A DNA stretch of 64,000 bases from Photobacterium sp. DA100. GTDB taxonomy: Bacteria > Pseudomonadota > Gammaproteobacteria > Enterobacterales > Vibrionaceae. The stretch spans positions 310,001 through 374,000 of the forward strand of contig NZ_CP119423.1 of assembly GCF_029223585.1 (NCBI RefSeq). Direction: 5' to 3'. The position numbers were made by a program, and so were the translations under genes. Under the pieces are notes generated by a model. It was given only the letters and a program-made list of their open reading frames with translations, was not told the origin of the DNA and made no database searches. Every line of letters starts with the position of its first letter. Positions within the stretch are counted from its first letter, which is position 1. Positions 1-9,249 of the stretch are shown piece after piece.

Positions 1-426
1 CTCGAACGGACCAAGGCTGCTCTGGCCAAGCATTTGCCGAGCCAGCTTAAGGTGGATGTGGCCAACGGTTTGGAGCAGCACCTCGCCGAGAAGCAGGCTG
101 CCCTGGAGGCCATCGCCCTGCATGACAGTAGCTTGCAGGTGGGGTATGCCGGCATGATGCAGCAGTTGTCGGCGGCAGCCAGTGGTGATATCTCGGTCCA
201 GCACATGAGAGTAAAAGGGCCGCAGCTCAATCTTGAAGGGTTGGCGCGAACCCCGGATGCTGTTCCGGCTTGGTTGCAGGAGTTCAGGCAGTATCCATCG
301 CTGTCGGATCGCCGCTTCAAGCTGATGACGCTCGGCCGTAACAAACAGAATATCGTGACCTTCAAGCTGCTGGCAGAGCGAAATCAGCCTGCAGCACCTG
401 CTGTCACGCAAGGAGTCGCCCAATGA
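1..426 (+). CDS. mshI: MSHA biogenesis protein MshI, PilN-like, 5' partial
   Basis: Only the C-terminal ~141 residues are in the window; the reading frame is open from base 1, so the start lies upstream. The visible part is a mixed alpha/beta segment like the periplasmic domain of PilN/GspL-C proteins, with no catalytic motif. In the family, MshI is an inner-membrane assembly protein that pairs with MshJ to link the cytoplasmic ATPase and platform to the secretin. Identity rests mainly on position: its stop overlaps the mshJ start in an ATGA, and the rest of the msh order follows. The TTG at 34 is an internal codon and not the start. Confidence 0.85.
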   Translation, partial: LERTKAALAKHLPSQLKVDVANGLEQHLAEKQAALEAIALHDSSLQVGYAGMMQQLSAAASGDISVQHMRVKGPQLNLEGLARTPDAVPAWLQEFRQYPSLSDRRFKLMTLGRNKQNIVTFKLLAERNQPAAPAVTQGVAQ

Positions 427-1058
427 ACCAATGGCAGACGCTGTGTGACAAATTTGCCCTGCTGACCCAGCGAGAGAAGTGGTTGATCGCCCTGTCGGGC
501 TGGATTGCCCTGCTGTTCGTCGGCTTTATCGTGGTGATTGAGCCCCAGATGAAAGCGGTTGATGCCGCCAAGGGGCAGCTGCAGTCGGTGAAAAATGCCC
601 TGCTTACCAACACAAATCAACTGTTGGTGATGGAGCGCAAGCTCAAGGGGGATCCTGACGCTGATATCGATGAGCAGATCACCTTGCTGGAGCAGCAGAA
701 TGCAGAGCTGGATGCCCAGCTCGATGGGCGGGTATCGAGTTTGGTTACGCCGGTACAGATGTCGGCTTTGATGGAGAAAGTGCTCCAGCATTCGCGTCAG
801 CTAAAGCTTCTGTCGTTGGAGTCTCTGCCGCCGGTAGAGTTGGTCGGTGGGGAAGATCAGGGGTATTACATCCACCCGGTGAGGCTGACATTGCGCGGCC
901 GGTACTTTGATTTGATCCGCTACCTCGAACAGCTGGAAGCGCTGCCAGTCCAGTACTACTGGCGGAGCTTGGATTACCGGGTGGATAACTACCCTTGGGC
1001 CGATATCCAGCTGGAAGTCTACACACTCGGAGTAAGCGAGGACTTTATTGGTGGTTAG
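423..1058 (+). CDS. mshJ: MSHA biogenesis protein MshJ, PilO-like
   Basis: 211 residues. A short cytoplasmic N-terminus is followed by one membrane segment at about residues 19-38, then a coiled-coil-like stretch rich in Gln, Leu and Glu (about 45-100), then a periplasmic domain. This is the PilO/GspM architecture. It is expected to form the inner-membrane alignment complex with MshI and MshK. Its ATG overlaps the mshI stop by 4 bases, which implies translational coupling. Its 3' end overlaps the start region of mshK. Confidence 0.88.
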   Translation: MNQWQTLCDKFALLTQREKWLIALSGWIALLFVGFIVVIEPQMKAVDAAKGQLQSVKNALLTNTNQLLVMERKLKGDPDADIDEQITLLEQQNAELDAQLDGRVSSLVTPVQMSALMEKVLQHSRQLKLLSLESLPPVELVGGEDQGYYIHPVRLTLRGRYFDLIRYLEQLEALPVQYYWRSLDYRVDNYPWADIQLEVYTLGVSEDFIGG

Positions 1059-1374
1059 ATTAGCAATGGTGGTAGTGGTATGGCTGTTGATACCGCTGGC
1101 ACAGGCCGCGCAGGATCCGACTGCGCCATTGGGCTGGCAGGCGCCGGCGGTCAAGACAAGCCCGTCACGGGCACGCCTGCCGCAGTTGCAGGGGATCTTT
1201 TGCGATCAGGATGGTCAGGCATGCCGGGCAATTCTTAACAGTGTGTCTGTCGGGACCGGCGGGCGAATAAGCGGTTATACCCTCAGTCAGGTGACGGATG
1301 ATTACGTCATTTTGCAGCGGGGTGGGCGGCAATGGCGGCTGGAAATGTTCGCCGATAACATAAAGTCAGAGTAG
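1051..1374 (+). CDS. mshK: MSHA biogenesis protein MshK, small periplasmic protein
   Basis: About 107 residues. Possible starts are TTG 1048, GTG 1051 and ATG 1066. I chose GTG 1051 because it keeps an Arg before the hydrophobic segment, giving a normal signal peptide that ends at an Ala-x-Ala site near residue 18; ATG 1066 would leave no positive N-region. The mature part begins with a DPTAPLGW motif like those of PilP-type proteins and contains two Cys. By analogy with PilP it would connect MshI/MshJ to the secretin MshL. It overlaps mshJ by 8 bases. Confidence 0.8.
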   Translation: MVRLAMVVVVWLLIPLAQAAQDPTAPLGWQAPAVKTSPSRARLPQLQGIFCDQDGQACRAILNSVSVGTGGRISGYTLSQVTDDYVILQRGGRQWRLEMFADNIKSE

Positions 1375-1391
1375 AACAAGAAGTGGTAAAC

Positions 1392-3056
1392 ATGCGTGGA
1401 TTAATAGTAGCCGTAGTCATGGCTTCCCTGGCAGGATGCTCGACCAATATGGGACACCGAGACCCGGTGGAGGTCAAAGGTGCCCTTAACCAGGCCGCCA
1501 ACGAAGCGAACAGTAGACCATTGATGGATCTACCGCCGGCGGTCAGCAATGATTTGATGCCGGGCCTCGACGGGATGGATTATGCTAGCCAGTCAGTGCT
1601 TGAAAAGCGCTTTCGGGTTAATGCCCGCAATGTTGAAGCCAAGGCATTCTTCGGTAGCCTGGTGAAAGGCACGCCGTTCAATATGGTTATCCACCCGGAT
1701 GTGCAGGGCCGTATCTCCCTGACCCTGCGCGATGTCACGCTGGACGAAGTGCTGTCTGTGGTCTCCGATATTTACGGTTACAACACGACTCGCAAGGGCA
1801 ATATAATCCAGGTTTTCCCGGCCACCTTGCGCACGGAAGTGATCCCTGTCGACTACCTCCAGCTGCAGCGCCGCGGTGTTTCTTTGACCTCGCTGACTAC
1901 CGGCTCAATCACCAACAGTAATTCAGGCAACGCCGGTAACTCCAAAAACAACACCGGCAACAGCAGCAATAAAAACAACAGCAATAACAATAACAGCTCA
2001 ACCACCACGGGTGGCACGACGATCGAAACTGTCTCGGAAAGTGATTTCTGGGCCCAGCTGGAAAAAGCCGTGCAGGCGATGATTGGCAGCGGCCAGGGAC
2101 GGAGCATTGTGGTTTCGCCGCAGGCGAGCTTGATCTCGGTCCGTGCCTATCCGAACGAGTTGCGCGAAGTCAAAGAGTTTCTCGGTGTTTCCCAGCAGCG
2201 CCTTAAGCGTCAGGTCGTACTGGAAGCCAAGATCATGGAAGTGGCCCTGAGTGATGGCTACCAGCAGGGGATCAACTGGAGCAATATTACCAAGACCATT
2301 GGCGGTACAGAAATTGTCTTCGGCCGCGGCAATATTTCCAACGGCACTATCCCGACCTTGCCGGGGGCCGACCCGATTGCTGCGCTGCTGGGCGGGCAGA
2401 CCAACATTACGATCTCGGACGGTAACTTCGAAGCCGTACTGAGCTTCCTCGATACCCAGGGCGATCTGAACGTGCTGTCCAGCCCGAGGGTGACGGCGGC
2501 CAACAACCAGAAAGCGGTGATCAAAGTAGGTAGCGATCAGTACTTCGTGACCGACATTTCCGGCGGCGAGGTCAACAGTGATGGCGGAACCGCCTCGCCG
2601 GATATCGAGCTGACACCGTTCTTCTCAGGGATCTCTTTGGATGTGACCCCGCAGATTGGCGATGAGGGCAGTGTCTTGCTCCACGTCCACCCGGCGGTTA
2701 TCGATGTTGAAACCGAGATCCGCGATATTGCCCTGGGTGATACTTTCGGTACCTACCAGCTGCCGCTGGCCAAGAGCTCTATCCGCGAGTCGGACTCGGT
2801 GATCCACGCCCGCTCTGGTGATGTGGTGGTGATTGGCGGGTTGATGAAATCGGCGACCACCGACCAAGTGTCGAAAGTGCCGCTGCTGGGGGATATCCCG
2901 ATGCTGGGGCACCTGTTCCGTAACGTCAACAAGCTGCAGGTCAAGACCGAGCTGGTGATCTTGCTCAAGCCTACGGTCGTCGGCGAACAGACCTGGCAGC
3001 AGGAAGTGGAACGCTCCCGCGCCCTGCTCAACGAGTGGTTCCCCGAAGAGGGCTAA
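1392..3056 (+). CDS. mshL: MSHA outer-membrane secretin MshL
   Basis: 554 residues from ATG 1392; an in-frame GTG at 1383 is possible, but ATG gives a compact lipoprotein signal with lipobox LAGC (Cys16). The order is lipoprotein signal, an N-terminal secretin/TonB short domain (about 70-150), a low-complexity Asn/Ser/Thr linker (about 172-212), then the C-terminal secretin domain with its typical VPLLGDIPMLGHLF block near residue 505. It forms the outer-membrane pore through which the MSHA pilus passes. The Asn-rich linker is unusually long and homopolymeric. Confidence 0.95.
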   Translation: MRGLIVAVVMASLAGCSTNMGHRDPVEVKGALNQAANEANSRPLMDLPPAVSNDLMPGLDGMDYASQSVLEKRFRVNARNVEAKAFFGSLVKGTPFNMVIHPDVQGRISLTLRDVTLDEVLSVVSDIYGYNTTRKGNIIQVFPATLRTEVIPVDYLQLQRRGVSLTSLTTGSITNSNSGNAGNSKNNTGNSSNKNNSNNNNSSTTTGGTTIETVSESDFWAQLEKAVQAMIGSGQGRSIVVSPQASLISVRAYPNELREVKEFLGVSQQRLKRQVVLEAKIMEVALSDGYQQGINWSNITKTIGGTEIVFGRGNISNGTIPTLPGADPIAALLGGQTNITISDGNFEAVLSFLDTQGDLNVLSSPRVTAANNQKAVIKVGSDQYFVTDISGGEVNSDGGTASPDIELTPFFSGISLDVTPQIGDEGSVLLHVHPAVIDVETEIRDIALGDTFGTYQLPLAKSSIRESDSVIHARSGDVVVIGGLMKSATTDQVSKVPLLGDIPMLGHLFRNVNKLQVKTELVILLKPTVVGEQTWQQEVERSRALLNEWFPEEG

Positions 3057-3059
3057 GCC

Positions 3060-3902
3060 GTGTACCTCGAGCATTTCGGCATGGTGTCAGCGCCTTTCGG
3101 CCTGACACCCAATACCCATTTTTTCCATGCCTTGCCACCGCACCTGGAGGCGATCGATACCACCTTGGCGGCGCTGGGGATGGGCGAGGGGATCATCCAG
3201 ATCAGCGGTGAAGTGGGCACGGGTAAAACCTTGGTATGTCGAATGCTGATCAACCAGTTGCCTGCGCACTTTGAGCTGGCTTACTTGCCGACGCCAGCCG
3301 AGAGCGGCCCGGCATTGCGCATTGCCTTGTCCCGTGAGTTGGGGCTGGCAAGCGAAGGTGACAATAGCCTGCTGGCCGACCGGCTGCAGCAAGCTCTGCT
3401 GGCACGCAAAGCGGCGGGGAAAACCGTTGTGGTATTGATCGATGAGGCACAGGCTCTGCCGGATGATGCCCTGGAGGCCATTCGGCTGCTGGGCAACTTG
3501 GAAACCGAGCAGGAAAAGCTGCTGCACATTGTACTGCTGGGGCAGCCTGAGCTCGACCGGCAGCTCGCCAGGCATGAGCTGCGCCAGTTCCGCCAGCGGA
3601 TCACGTTCCGTAGCGAATTAAGGCCACTCAATCTGGCCGAGACCCTGGCCTATATCGAGCACCGCCTGCAGACTGCCGGTATCCAGCACGAGCTGTTTGC
3701 CCTGCCGCAGGGCAAGGCGATATGGCAGGCCAGTGGCGGTATCCCCCGACTAATTAACCAGCTGTGTCACAAGGCGTTAATTGCCGCATACAGTGAAGAC
3801 AAATTGATGGCTGGGCGTGAAGAGGTACTCGTGGCAATCCGCGACACCTTGGGCGCGCGCCAGCCAAGATGGACCTACCCGGTACTATGGGGATGGCAAT
3901 AA
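3060..3902 (+). CDS. mshM: MSHA biogenesis ATPase MshM, ExeA-like AAA
   Basis: 280 residues from GTG 3060, three bases after the mshL stop. Walker A is GEVGTGKT (residues 50-57) and Walker B is the VVLIDEAQAL block near residue 126. The N-terminal FGLTPNTHFF-type motif is typical of the ExeA/GspA AAA family. ExeA proteins help place the secretin through the peptidoglycan, so MshM probably does this for MshL, though that step is inferred. There is no peptidoglycan-binding domain at the C-terminus, unlike ExeA itself. It runs into mshN with a 3-base gap. Confidence 0.9.
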   Translation: MYLEHFGMVSAPFGLTPNTHFFHALPPHLEAIDTTLAALGMGEGIIQISGEVGTGKTLVCRMLINQLPAHFELAYLPTPAESGPALRIALSRELGLASEGDNSLLADRLQQALLARKAAGKTVVVLIDEAQALPDDALEAIRLLGNLETEQEKLLHIVLLGQPELDRQLARHELRQFRQRITFRSELRPLNLAETLAYIEHRLQTAGIQHELFALPQGKAIWQASGGIPRLINQLCHKALIAAYSEDKLMAGREEVLVAIRDTLGARQPRWTYPVLWGWQ

Positions 3903-3905
3903 TCT

Positions 3906-5165
3906 ATGAGTGAATTGAATAAAAAACTGAGCGCGCTAAGCCGCCAGCAGGGCCAGCAACAAAGAGGCCTCAGTCGCAGTGAAATCAAGCCGGCAGCGAT
4001 TAAGCCGGTCAAGCAAGCAAGCCTCAAGCCTTGGGCGACACTGGGCGTGCTGGGCCTTGGCATCGCCATGGGTATAGGTGGCTGGCAGTTGTGGTCCAGC
4101 GACAATGCGGTCGGCGAGGTAGTCATGGCGGTCAACCCGGTCGCGCCGGCAGAAGCTGCTTCAGAGCCCATTGCTGCAGAGCCTCCGGTTATCGCAGAAG
4201 CCATGGTGGATAAAGCTGAAAAGGTGACGGCCGAGCCGCAACCTGTCGCTAACATGACAGAGGTTGAACAAACGGTCTTGCCGCAAGAGCCTGCGAAGAA
4301 GTCGGTTGAGAAAGAGTCTGTGAAAGCCGCTCCTCAGCCCGCACAACAGCAAACGGTAGTGACACAAGCGCCAGTGGCTGAGGTTAAAGCGCCTAAAGCT
4401 GCTGCCCCGAAAGCCCCTGCACCTAAGGCTTCGGTTCAGAAAGCGCCGGCAGCAAAGCCTGTTGTTTCAGAGCCTGCGACACCTGAGCCGGTAACGACAT
4501 TGAGCCATGCTGATGACATCCATCGCAGTGGCGACATGGAAATAGCCGATGGCGAAGAGAGCCTGATGATTGAAACGGTCGAGCTCGATGCCGGTCAGCT
4601 GGCCCAGATTGAATACAGGAAAGCTGAAAAGGCCCTCAAACAGGGCGATAGCCGCAAGGCGATCAGCTTTTTGGAAACGACGGTGAAATACAACCCTGAG
4701 TGGATCACGGCACGCCAGAAACTGGCGGCACTGTATTACGGACGGGGAGAAACCCGCCGCGCGATGGCGACGCTGCAGCAAGGCTTGTCGCTGGATGCCG
4801 GTCAGCCGGATCTGCGCCTGACCATGGCCAAGCTGCTGGTTAACGAGTCACAGCAGCAGGCGGCACTGAACGTACTGAGCCAGTTGCCAAGTTATGCCCA
4901 TAGCGATTATTTGGCGATGCGCGGTGCCTTGGCCCAGCAGCTTAACCAAAATGACTTGGCCCTGAGCAGTTACCACAACCTAGTCAAAGCCGAGCCTTAT
5001 GATGGCCGCTGGTGGCTGGGGCTAGGGGTGGCCTTGGAGCGTAACCAGGACTTGGCCGAAGCCGAAGAGGCCTACCAGCAGGCATTGCGGATGGGGCAGA
5101 TCTCCGGTGAGACGCAACAGTTTATTCGCCAACGCCTGGCCGTGCTGGCCAATAGCAAGGGGTAA
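3906..5165 (+). CDS. mshN: MSHA biogenesis protein MshN, TPR protein
   Basis: 419 residues. There is a short basic cytoplasmic tail, one membrane segment near residues 40-58, then a long Ala/Pro/Lys/Glu-rich linker (about 75-200) with repeated PKA-type words, then tetratricopeptide repeats from about residue 235 to the end. The linker looks like a periplasm-spanning spacer of the TonB or FimV kind. TPR proteins of this position are thought to scaffold pilus assembly, but the precise role of MshN is not known to me. It is the most repetitive protein of the locus apart from the MshL linker. Confidence 0.88.
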   Translation: MSELNKKLSALSRQQGQQQRGLSRSEIKPAAIKPVKQASLKPWATLGVLGLGIAMGIGGWQLWSSDNAVGEVVMAVNPVAPAEAASEPIAAEPPVIAEAMVDKAEKVTAEPQPVANMTEVEQTVLPQEPAKKSVEKESVKAAPQPAQQQTVVTQAPVAEVKAPKAAAPKAPAPKASVQKAPAAKPVVSEPATPEPVTTLSHADDIHRSGDMEIADGEESLMIETVELDAGQLAQIEYRKAEKALKQGDSRKAISFLETTVKYNPEWITARQKLAALYYGRGETRRAMATLQQGLSLDAGQPDLRLTMAKLLVNESQQQAALNVLSQLPSYAHSDYLAMRGALAQQLNQNDLALSSYHNLVKAEPYDGRWWLGLGVALERNQDLAEAEEAYQQALRMGQISGETQQFIRQRLAVLANSKG

Positions 5166-5167
5166 TT

Positions 5168-6883
5168 ATGGCACTTCGACTACGTAAACGCCTTGGCGAC
5201 CTGTTGATTGAAGAGGGCATCGTCTCGCAGGATATGCTGGAACAGGCGCTGGACAACCAGCAGTCAACCGGCCGCAAGCTGGGGGATACCCTGATCAGCA
5301 TGGGGTTCCTGAGCGAGCAGAAAATGCTGCAGTTCCTCTCCCGCCAGCTTGATATTCCGCTGGTCGATCTCAACCGCCTGACGATAGATACCAATGCGGT
5401 GGCCCTGCTGGCCGAAGTCCATGCGCGCCGCCTGCGAGCATTGGTGCTCAGCGAACAGGACGGCATGGTCCGGGTGGCGATGAGTGATCCGGCGGATCTG
5501 GCCTCTCAGGAAGCGGTTTACGACCAGCTGGCACAGTACCGGATCGAGTTGGTGATTGCCTCGGAGCGCCAGCTGATCACGGCATTTGACCGCTATTACC
5601 GCCGTACCCAGGAAATTGTCTCCTTTGCCGAGCAGCTGCAGGCCGAGCACCAGCACCACTCGGAATACGCGTTTGGCTTGGAGGACAACGACAATGACGA
5701 AGTCACCGTTGTTAAGCTGATCAATTCGCTGTTTGAAGATGCAATTCAGGTGGGGGCATCGGATATCCATATCGAGCCGGACAGCGATGTGTTGCGGATC
5801 CGCCAGCGTATCGATGGGGTGCTGCACGAAACCCTGCTCAAGGAATCTGGTGTCGCATCGGCATTGGTGCTGCGCCTGAAGCTGATGGGCAGCCTGGATA
5901 TTTCCGAGAAGCGCCTGCCGCAAGACGGCCGCTTCAATATGTCGGTGCGCGGCCAGTCGGTCGATGTACGTCTATCGACCATGCCGGTGCAGCACGGTGA
6001 ATCCGTGGTGATGCGTCTGCTCAACCAGTCGGCGGGGATCTTGAGCCTTGAGCAGATTGGTATGCCCGAAGATATCTTGCTGCGCTTCCGCCGCCAGTTG
6101 CGCCGGCCGCACGGTATGATCCTGGTTACCGGCCCGACCGGCTCGGGGAAAACCACCACCTTGTATGGCGCGCTGAGTGAGCTCAACCAGCCGGGCAAGA
6201 AGCTGATCACCGCGGAAGATCCGGTGGAATACCGCTTGCCGCGGGTCAACCAGGTTCAGGTCAACAGCAAGATAGGCCTGAACTTCTCGTCGATCCTGCG
6301 TACCTTCCTGCGCCAGGATCCCGATATCATCCTGGTGGGCGAGATGCGCGATCAGGAAACGGTGGAGATCGGCCTGCGCTCGGCCCTGACCGGCCACCTG
6401 GTGCTGTCCACCCTGCATACCAACGATGCCGTAGACAGTGCTCTGCGAATGATCGACATGGAAGCTCCTGGCTACCTGGTTGCCAGTGCGGTGCGGGCGG
6501 TACTGGCTCAGCGCCTGGTACGCCGGGTCTGTAAAGACTGTGCGACTGACCATGAGCTCGAGGCCGACAAGCAGCAGTGGTTGATGGCGCGGTTCCCCCA
6601 TTTGACCGAGACGACCTTCCGCAAGGGACGGGGCTGCCAGACCTGTAACTTTACCGGCTACCGTGGCCGTATCGGGGTGTTTGAGCTATTGGAAATACGG
6701 CCGGATATGATGGATGCATTGCGTGCCGGTGATGCCGTGCATTTCAGCCAGATAGCCCGTCAGTCCGCGGGGTATAAGCCGCTGATCGAGTCGGCGATGG
6801 AGCTGGCGCTGGAAGGCGTCACCAGCCTGGATGAAGTGCTGCTGCTCGGTGAGGGTGATGAGCACAATAGTTATGTGGTCTAA
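5168..6883 (+). CDS. mshE: MSHA pilus extension ATPase MshE
   Basis: 571 residues. The N-terminus has tandem MshEN motifs (RLGDLLIEEG and KLGDTLISMG, about residues 7-60), the c-di-GMP-binding type known from Vibrio cholerae MshE. The C-terminal half is a GspE/PilB ATPase with Walker A GPTGSGKT (322-329), an Asp box, Walker B LVGEMRDQET, and a zinc-binding tetracysteine (C455, C458, C490, C493). It powers pilin polymerisation at the inner membrane. The conserved N-terminal motifs predict that surface attachment through MSHA is raised by c-di-GMP. It starts 2 bases after mshN. Confidence 0.96.
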   Translation: MALRLRKRLGDLLIEEGIVSQDMLEQALDNQQSTGRKLGDTLISMGFLSEQKMLQFLSRQLDIPLVDLNRLTIDTNAVALLAEVHARRLRALVLSEQDGMVRVAMSDPADLASQEAVYDQLAQYRIELVIASERQLITAFDRYYRRTQEIVSFAEQLQAEHQHHSEYAFGLEDNDNDEVTVVKLINSLFEDAIQVGASDIHIEPDSDVLRIRQRIDGVLHETLLKESGVASALVLRLKLMGSLDISEKRLPQDGRFNMSVRGQSVDVRLSTMPVQHGESVVMRLLNQSAGILSLEQIGMPEDILLRFRRQLRRPHGMILVTGPTGSGKTTTLYGALSELNQPGKKLITAEDPVEYRLPRVNQVQVNSKIGLNFSSILRTFLRQDPDIILVGEMRDQETVEIGLRSALTGHLVLSTLHTNDAVDSALRMIDMEAPGYLVASAVRAVLAQRLVRRVCKDCATDHELEADKQQWLMARFPHLTETTFRKGRGCQTCNFTGYRGRIGVFELLEIRPDMMDALRAGDAVHFSQIARQSAGYKPLIESAMELALEGVTSLDEVLLLGEGDEHNSYVV

Positions 6884-6902
6884 CGGCTAGCAGGTACGAG
6901 AG

Positions 6903-8123
6903 ATGGCAATTTTTAATTACCGCGGCCGCAGTGCCCAGGGTGACATGAAGCGGGGGCAGCTGGAAGCTGCCTCGCAAGATGCCGCGGCAGATATCTTGAT
7001 GCGCCAAGGCATTATTCCGCTGGAAATTCGCGAAGGTAAAGCCAAATCGGCCGGGCTGGATATTGACCGCCTGTTCAAGAGCCGGATCCCGCTCGAGGTG
7101 CTGGTGATTTTCTGCCGTCAGCTTTATAGCCTGACCAAAGCCGGTGTGCCTTTGCTGCGTGCGGTACGTGGTTTGGGCCAGAGTGCCAGCCACCCCTTGA
7201 TGCGCGAAACCCTGGATGCCGTGGTGGTGGAGCTGACCAACGGTAAGGCGCTGTCGGTGGCAATGCAGGCCCACCCGCGGGTGTTCTCCGAGCTGTTCGT
7301 GTCGATGATCAGTGTCGGTGAAAACACCGGTCGGCTGGATGAAACGCTGCTCCAGCTGGCGCAGTATTTCGAGCAGGAGATGGAAACCCGCCGCCGGATC
7401 AAGTCGGCGATGCGCTATCCCACTTTTGTTCTGATCGCTATCACGCTGGCGATGTCGGTACTGAATATTAAGGTGATCCCGCAGTTTGCCTCGATGTTCA
7501 GCCGCTTCGGGGTAGAGTTGCCGCTGCCGACCCGGATCCTGATCGCAACCTCGAATTTCTTTGTCCATTACTGGCCTCTGATGCTGGGGGCGGTCGTGGT
7601 GATTTGGATCGGTTTGAAGATGTGGCGCCAAACCCCAGCGGGTGGCGAAAAGTGGGATAAATTCCGGTTAAAAGTGCCAATTGTGGGCGATATTGTTAAT
7701 CGAGCCCAGCTATCGCGCTTTTCCCGCACTTTCTCACTAATGATACGCGCTGGTGTGCCGCTCAATCAGGCGATCCAGATGGCGGCGGAATCGCTGGGCA
7801 ACCACTACCTTGAAAACCGTCTCATCGAGATGAAAAACGGTATCGAGAGTGGTAGCAGTATTGCCGCGATGGCGCGCCAGTCCGGGGTGTTTACTCCTTT
7901 GGTACTGCAGATGATCGCGGTGGGCGAAGAGACCGGCCAGGTCGATGATTTGCTGCTTGAAGTCTCGGATTTCTACGACCGTGAAGTGGATTATGACCTC
8001 AAGACACTGACGGCCCGTATCGAACCTATCTTGCTGTTTATTGTTGCGATTATGGTGCTGGTATTGGCGCTGGGTATCTTCCTGCCAATGTGGAGCCTGC
8101 TGGATGTTGCGCGCGGTGTCTAA
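6903..8123 (+). CDS. mshG: MSHA platform protein MshG, PilC/GspF-like
   Basis: 406 residues, the usual family length. There are two homologous T2SSF domains (about 70-190 and 270-395), each followed by hydrophobic segments; membrane segments lie near 170-190, 225-245 and 375-398. It is the inner-membrane platform on which MshE drives pilin insertion. A 19-base gap separates it from mshE. Its last codons overlap the start of mshF. Confidence 0.95.
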   Translation: MAIFNYRGRSAQGDMKRGQLEAASQDAAADILMRQGIIPLEIREGKAKSAGLDIDRLFKSRIPLEVLVIFCRQLYSLTKAGVPLLRAVRGLGQSASHPLMRETLDAVVVELTNGKALSVAMQAHPRVFSELFVSMISVGENTGRLDETLLQLAQYFEQEMETRRRIKSAMRYPTFVLIAITLAMSVLNIKVIPQFASMFSRFGVELPLPTRILIATSNFFVHYWPLMLGAVVVIWIGLKMWRQTPAGGEKWDKFRLKVPIVGDIVNRAQLSRFSRTFSLMIRAGVPLNQAIQMAAESLGNHYLENRLIEMKNGIESGSSIAAMARQSGVFTPLVLQMIAVGEETGQVDDLLLEVSDFYDREVDYDLKTLTARIEPILLFIVAIMVLVLALGIFLPMWSLLDVARGV

Positions 8124-8586
8124 CCTCAAGCACTTCGGTCATATGCGCTGGTTTCTCTGGGGCGGCGTCATTTTCCTGATGATCTGGGTGTTGCTGGTGC
8201 AATGGCATAAGGTCAATGAGCAGGCTGAACGCACCAGGGTCAAATTATTGGCGCAGACAATGAGCCGTAGTGCCGCGTCATTGCGCCAGCAGTGGGAGCT
8301 GGAAAATAAGCCCAGCCACTCTCAGGCCAATGGGATCGAATACTCGTTTACCCATAAAGGTTGGCCGATAATTATCCGAGATCAGCACATTGATTGTGCA
8401 AAAATGTGGAATTTGCTGTCATCAAGACAGGCGCCTGTCGATTACTTGAGCCTTGTGGATAAAAAAGAAGTGCGATCAGTGCATTATAATTCGTGTTATT
8501 TCCAAATTACTGACGGAAAATGGCTAGCATTATTTTATGAAAATGAGACAATACACACCAACGGTTTTTTGACGCTGCCCGAATAA
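8104..8586 (+). CDS. mshF: MSHA biogenesis protein MshF
   Basis: 160 residues if it starts at ATG 8104, overlapping mshG by 20 bases. ATG 8143 would give a shorter form beginning MRWFLWGG, directly before the single membrane segment (about residues 17-35). An upstream reading from 8041 is inside mshG and is not credible. The rest is a small soluble domain with two Cys (in the IDCAK and NSCYF contexts). It is named by position and membrane topology; the function is unknown in the family as far as I know. Confidence 0.78.
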   Translation: MLRAVSNLKHFGHMRWFLWGGVIFLMIWVLLVQWHKVNEQAERTRVKLLAQTMSRSAASLRQQWELENKPSHSQANGIEYSFTHKGWPIIIRDQHIDCAKMWNLLSSRQAPVDYLSLVDKKEVRSVHYNSCYFQITDGKWLALFYENETIHTNGFLTLPE

Positions 8587-8629
8587 TGCTGCCGTCGAAT
8601 TGACAAAAACAAAAATTGAGTAAGTAAAG

Positions 8630-9226
8630 ATGAAGAAACAAGCCGGTTTTTCGTTGGTGGAATTGGTGATTGTCATTATCGTGGTCGGCCTGCTTGCTGT
8701 TGCTGCCTTGCCGCGATTTTTGAACGTCACGGATGAAGCGAAGAAAGCGTCGATTGAAGGTGTGGCGGGTGGTTATGCAACAGCCGTTCTTTCAGCGCGT
8801 GCCCAGTGGGAGGCGAACGGTCGCCCTTCTGCAATTGTGAATAACGCCAAAGTGAATAGCGTGAGCTATGACGGTTCGACGTTCATGCTGACCGCTGAGC
8901 AAAACGATGTCCGTGTGGGTTACCCGATCCATTACGGTCAGGACAACACAGCCTCCATTGGCGGTTTGGATAATACCGAATGCAAGGTGCTGTTTGAGCA
9001 GTTGATGCAAAACCCGCCTCAGGTGGCAGAGATTGATTCCGGTGATGTCCTGAACGGTAAGTACCAGTACGCAGCACGTAAGGATAACAACGGCAATAAT
9101 TCAGCCTGTACTTACTTCCAGCTTGCGTCAGTAACAAATAATGCAAATGGTGTTGCTCAGATAACGTCGGCACACTCATTTACGTATACGCCTAAAGAAG
9201 GCTCTGTTGTCGTCAACATTCAATAA
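8630..9226 (+). CDS. mshB: MSHA pilin protein MshB
   Basis: 198 residues. It has a type IV prepilin leader, KKQAG|FSLVE, with cleavage after Gly, Phe at +1 and Glu at +5, followed by a hydrophobic helix of about 20 residues. The C-terminal part has two Cys that can form the usual pilin loop. It lies just upstream of mshA and resembles it in the N-terminal 35 residues. Two Lys in the leader fit PilD-type prepilin peptidase processing. It is probably a minor or initiating pilin. Confidence 0.93.
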   Translation: MKKQAGFSLVELVIVIIVVGLLAVAALPRFLNVTDEAKKASIEGVAGGYATAVLSARAQWEANGRPSAIVNNAKVNSVSYDGSTFMLTAEQNDVRVGYPIHYGQDNTASIGGLDNTECKVLFEQLMQNPPQVAEIDSGDVLNGKYQYAARKDNNGNNSACTYFQLASVTNNANGVAQITSAHSFTYTPKEGSVVVNIQ

Positions 9227-9249
9227 TAATTTGTATTTGGAGAAATAAT

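Noticed and set aside
3875..4255. Antisense 126-codon frame over mshM-mshN
   Set aside because: Shadow of the Ala-rich mshN sequence.
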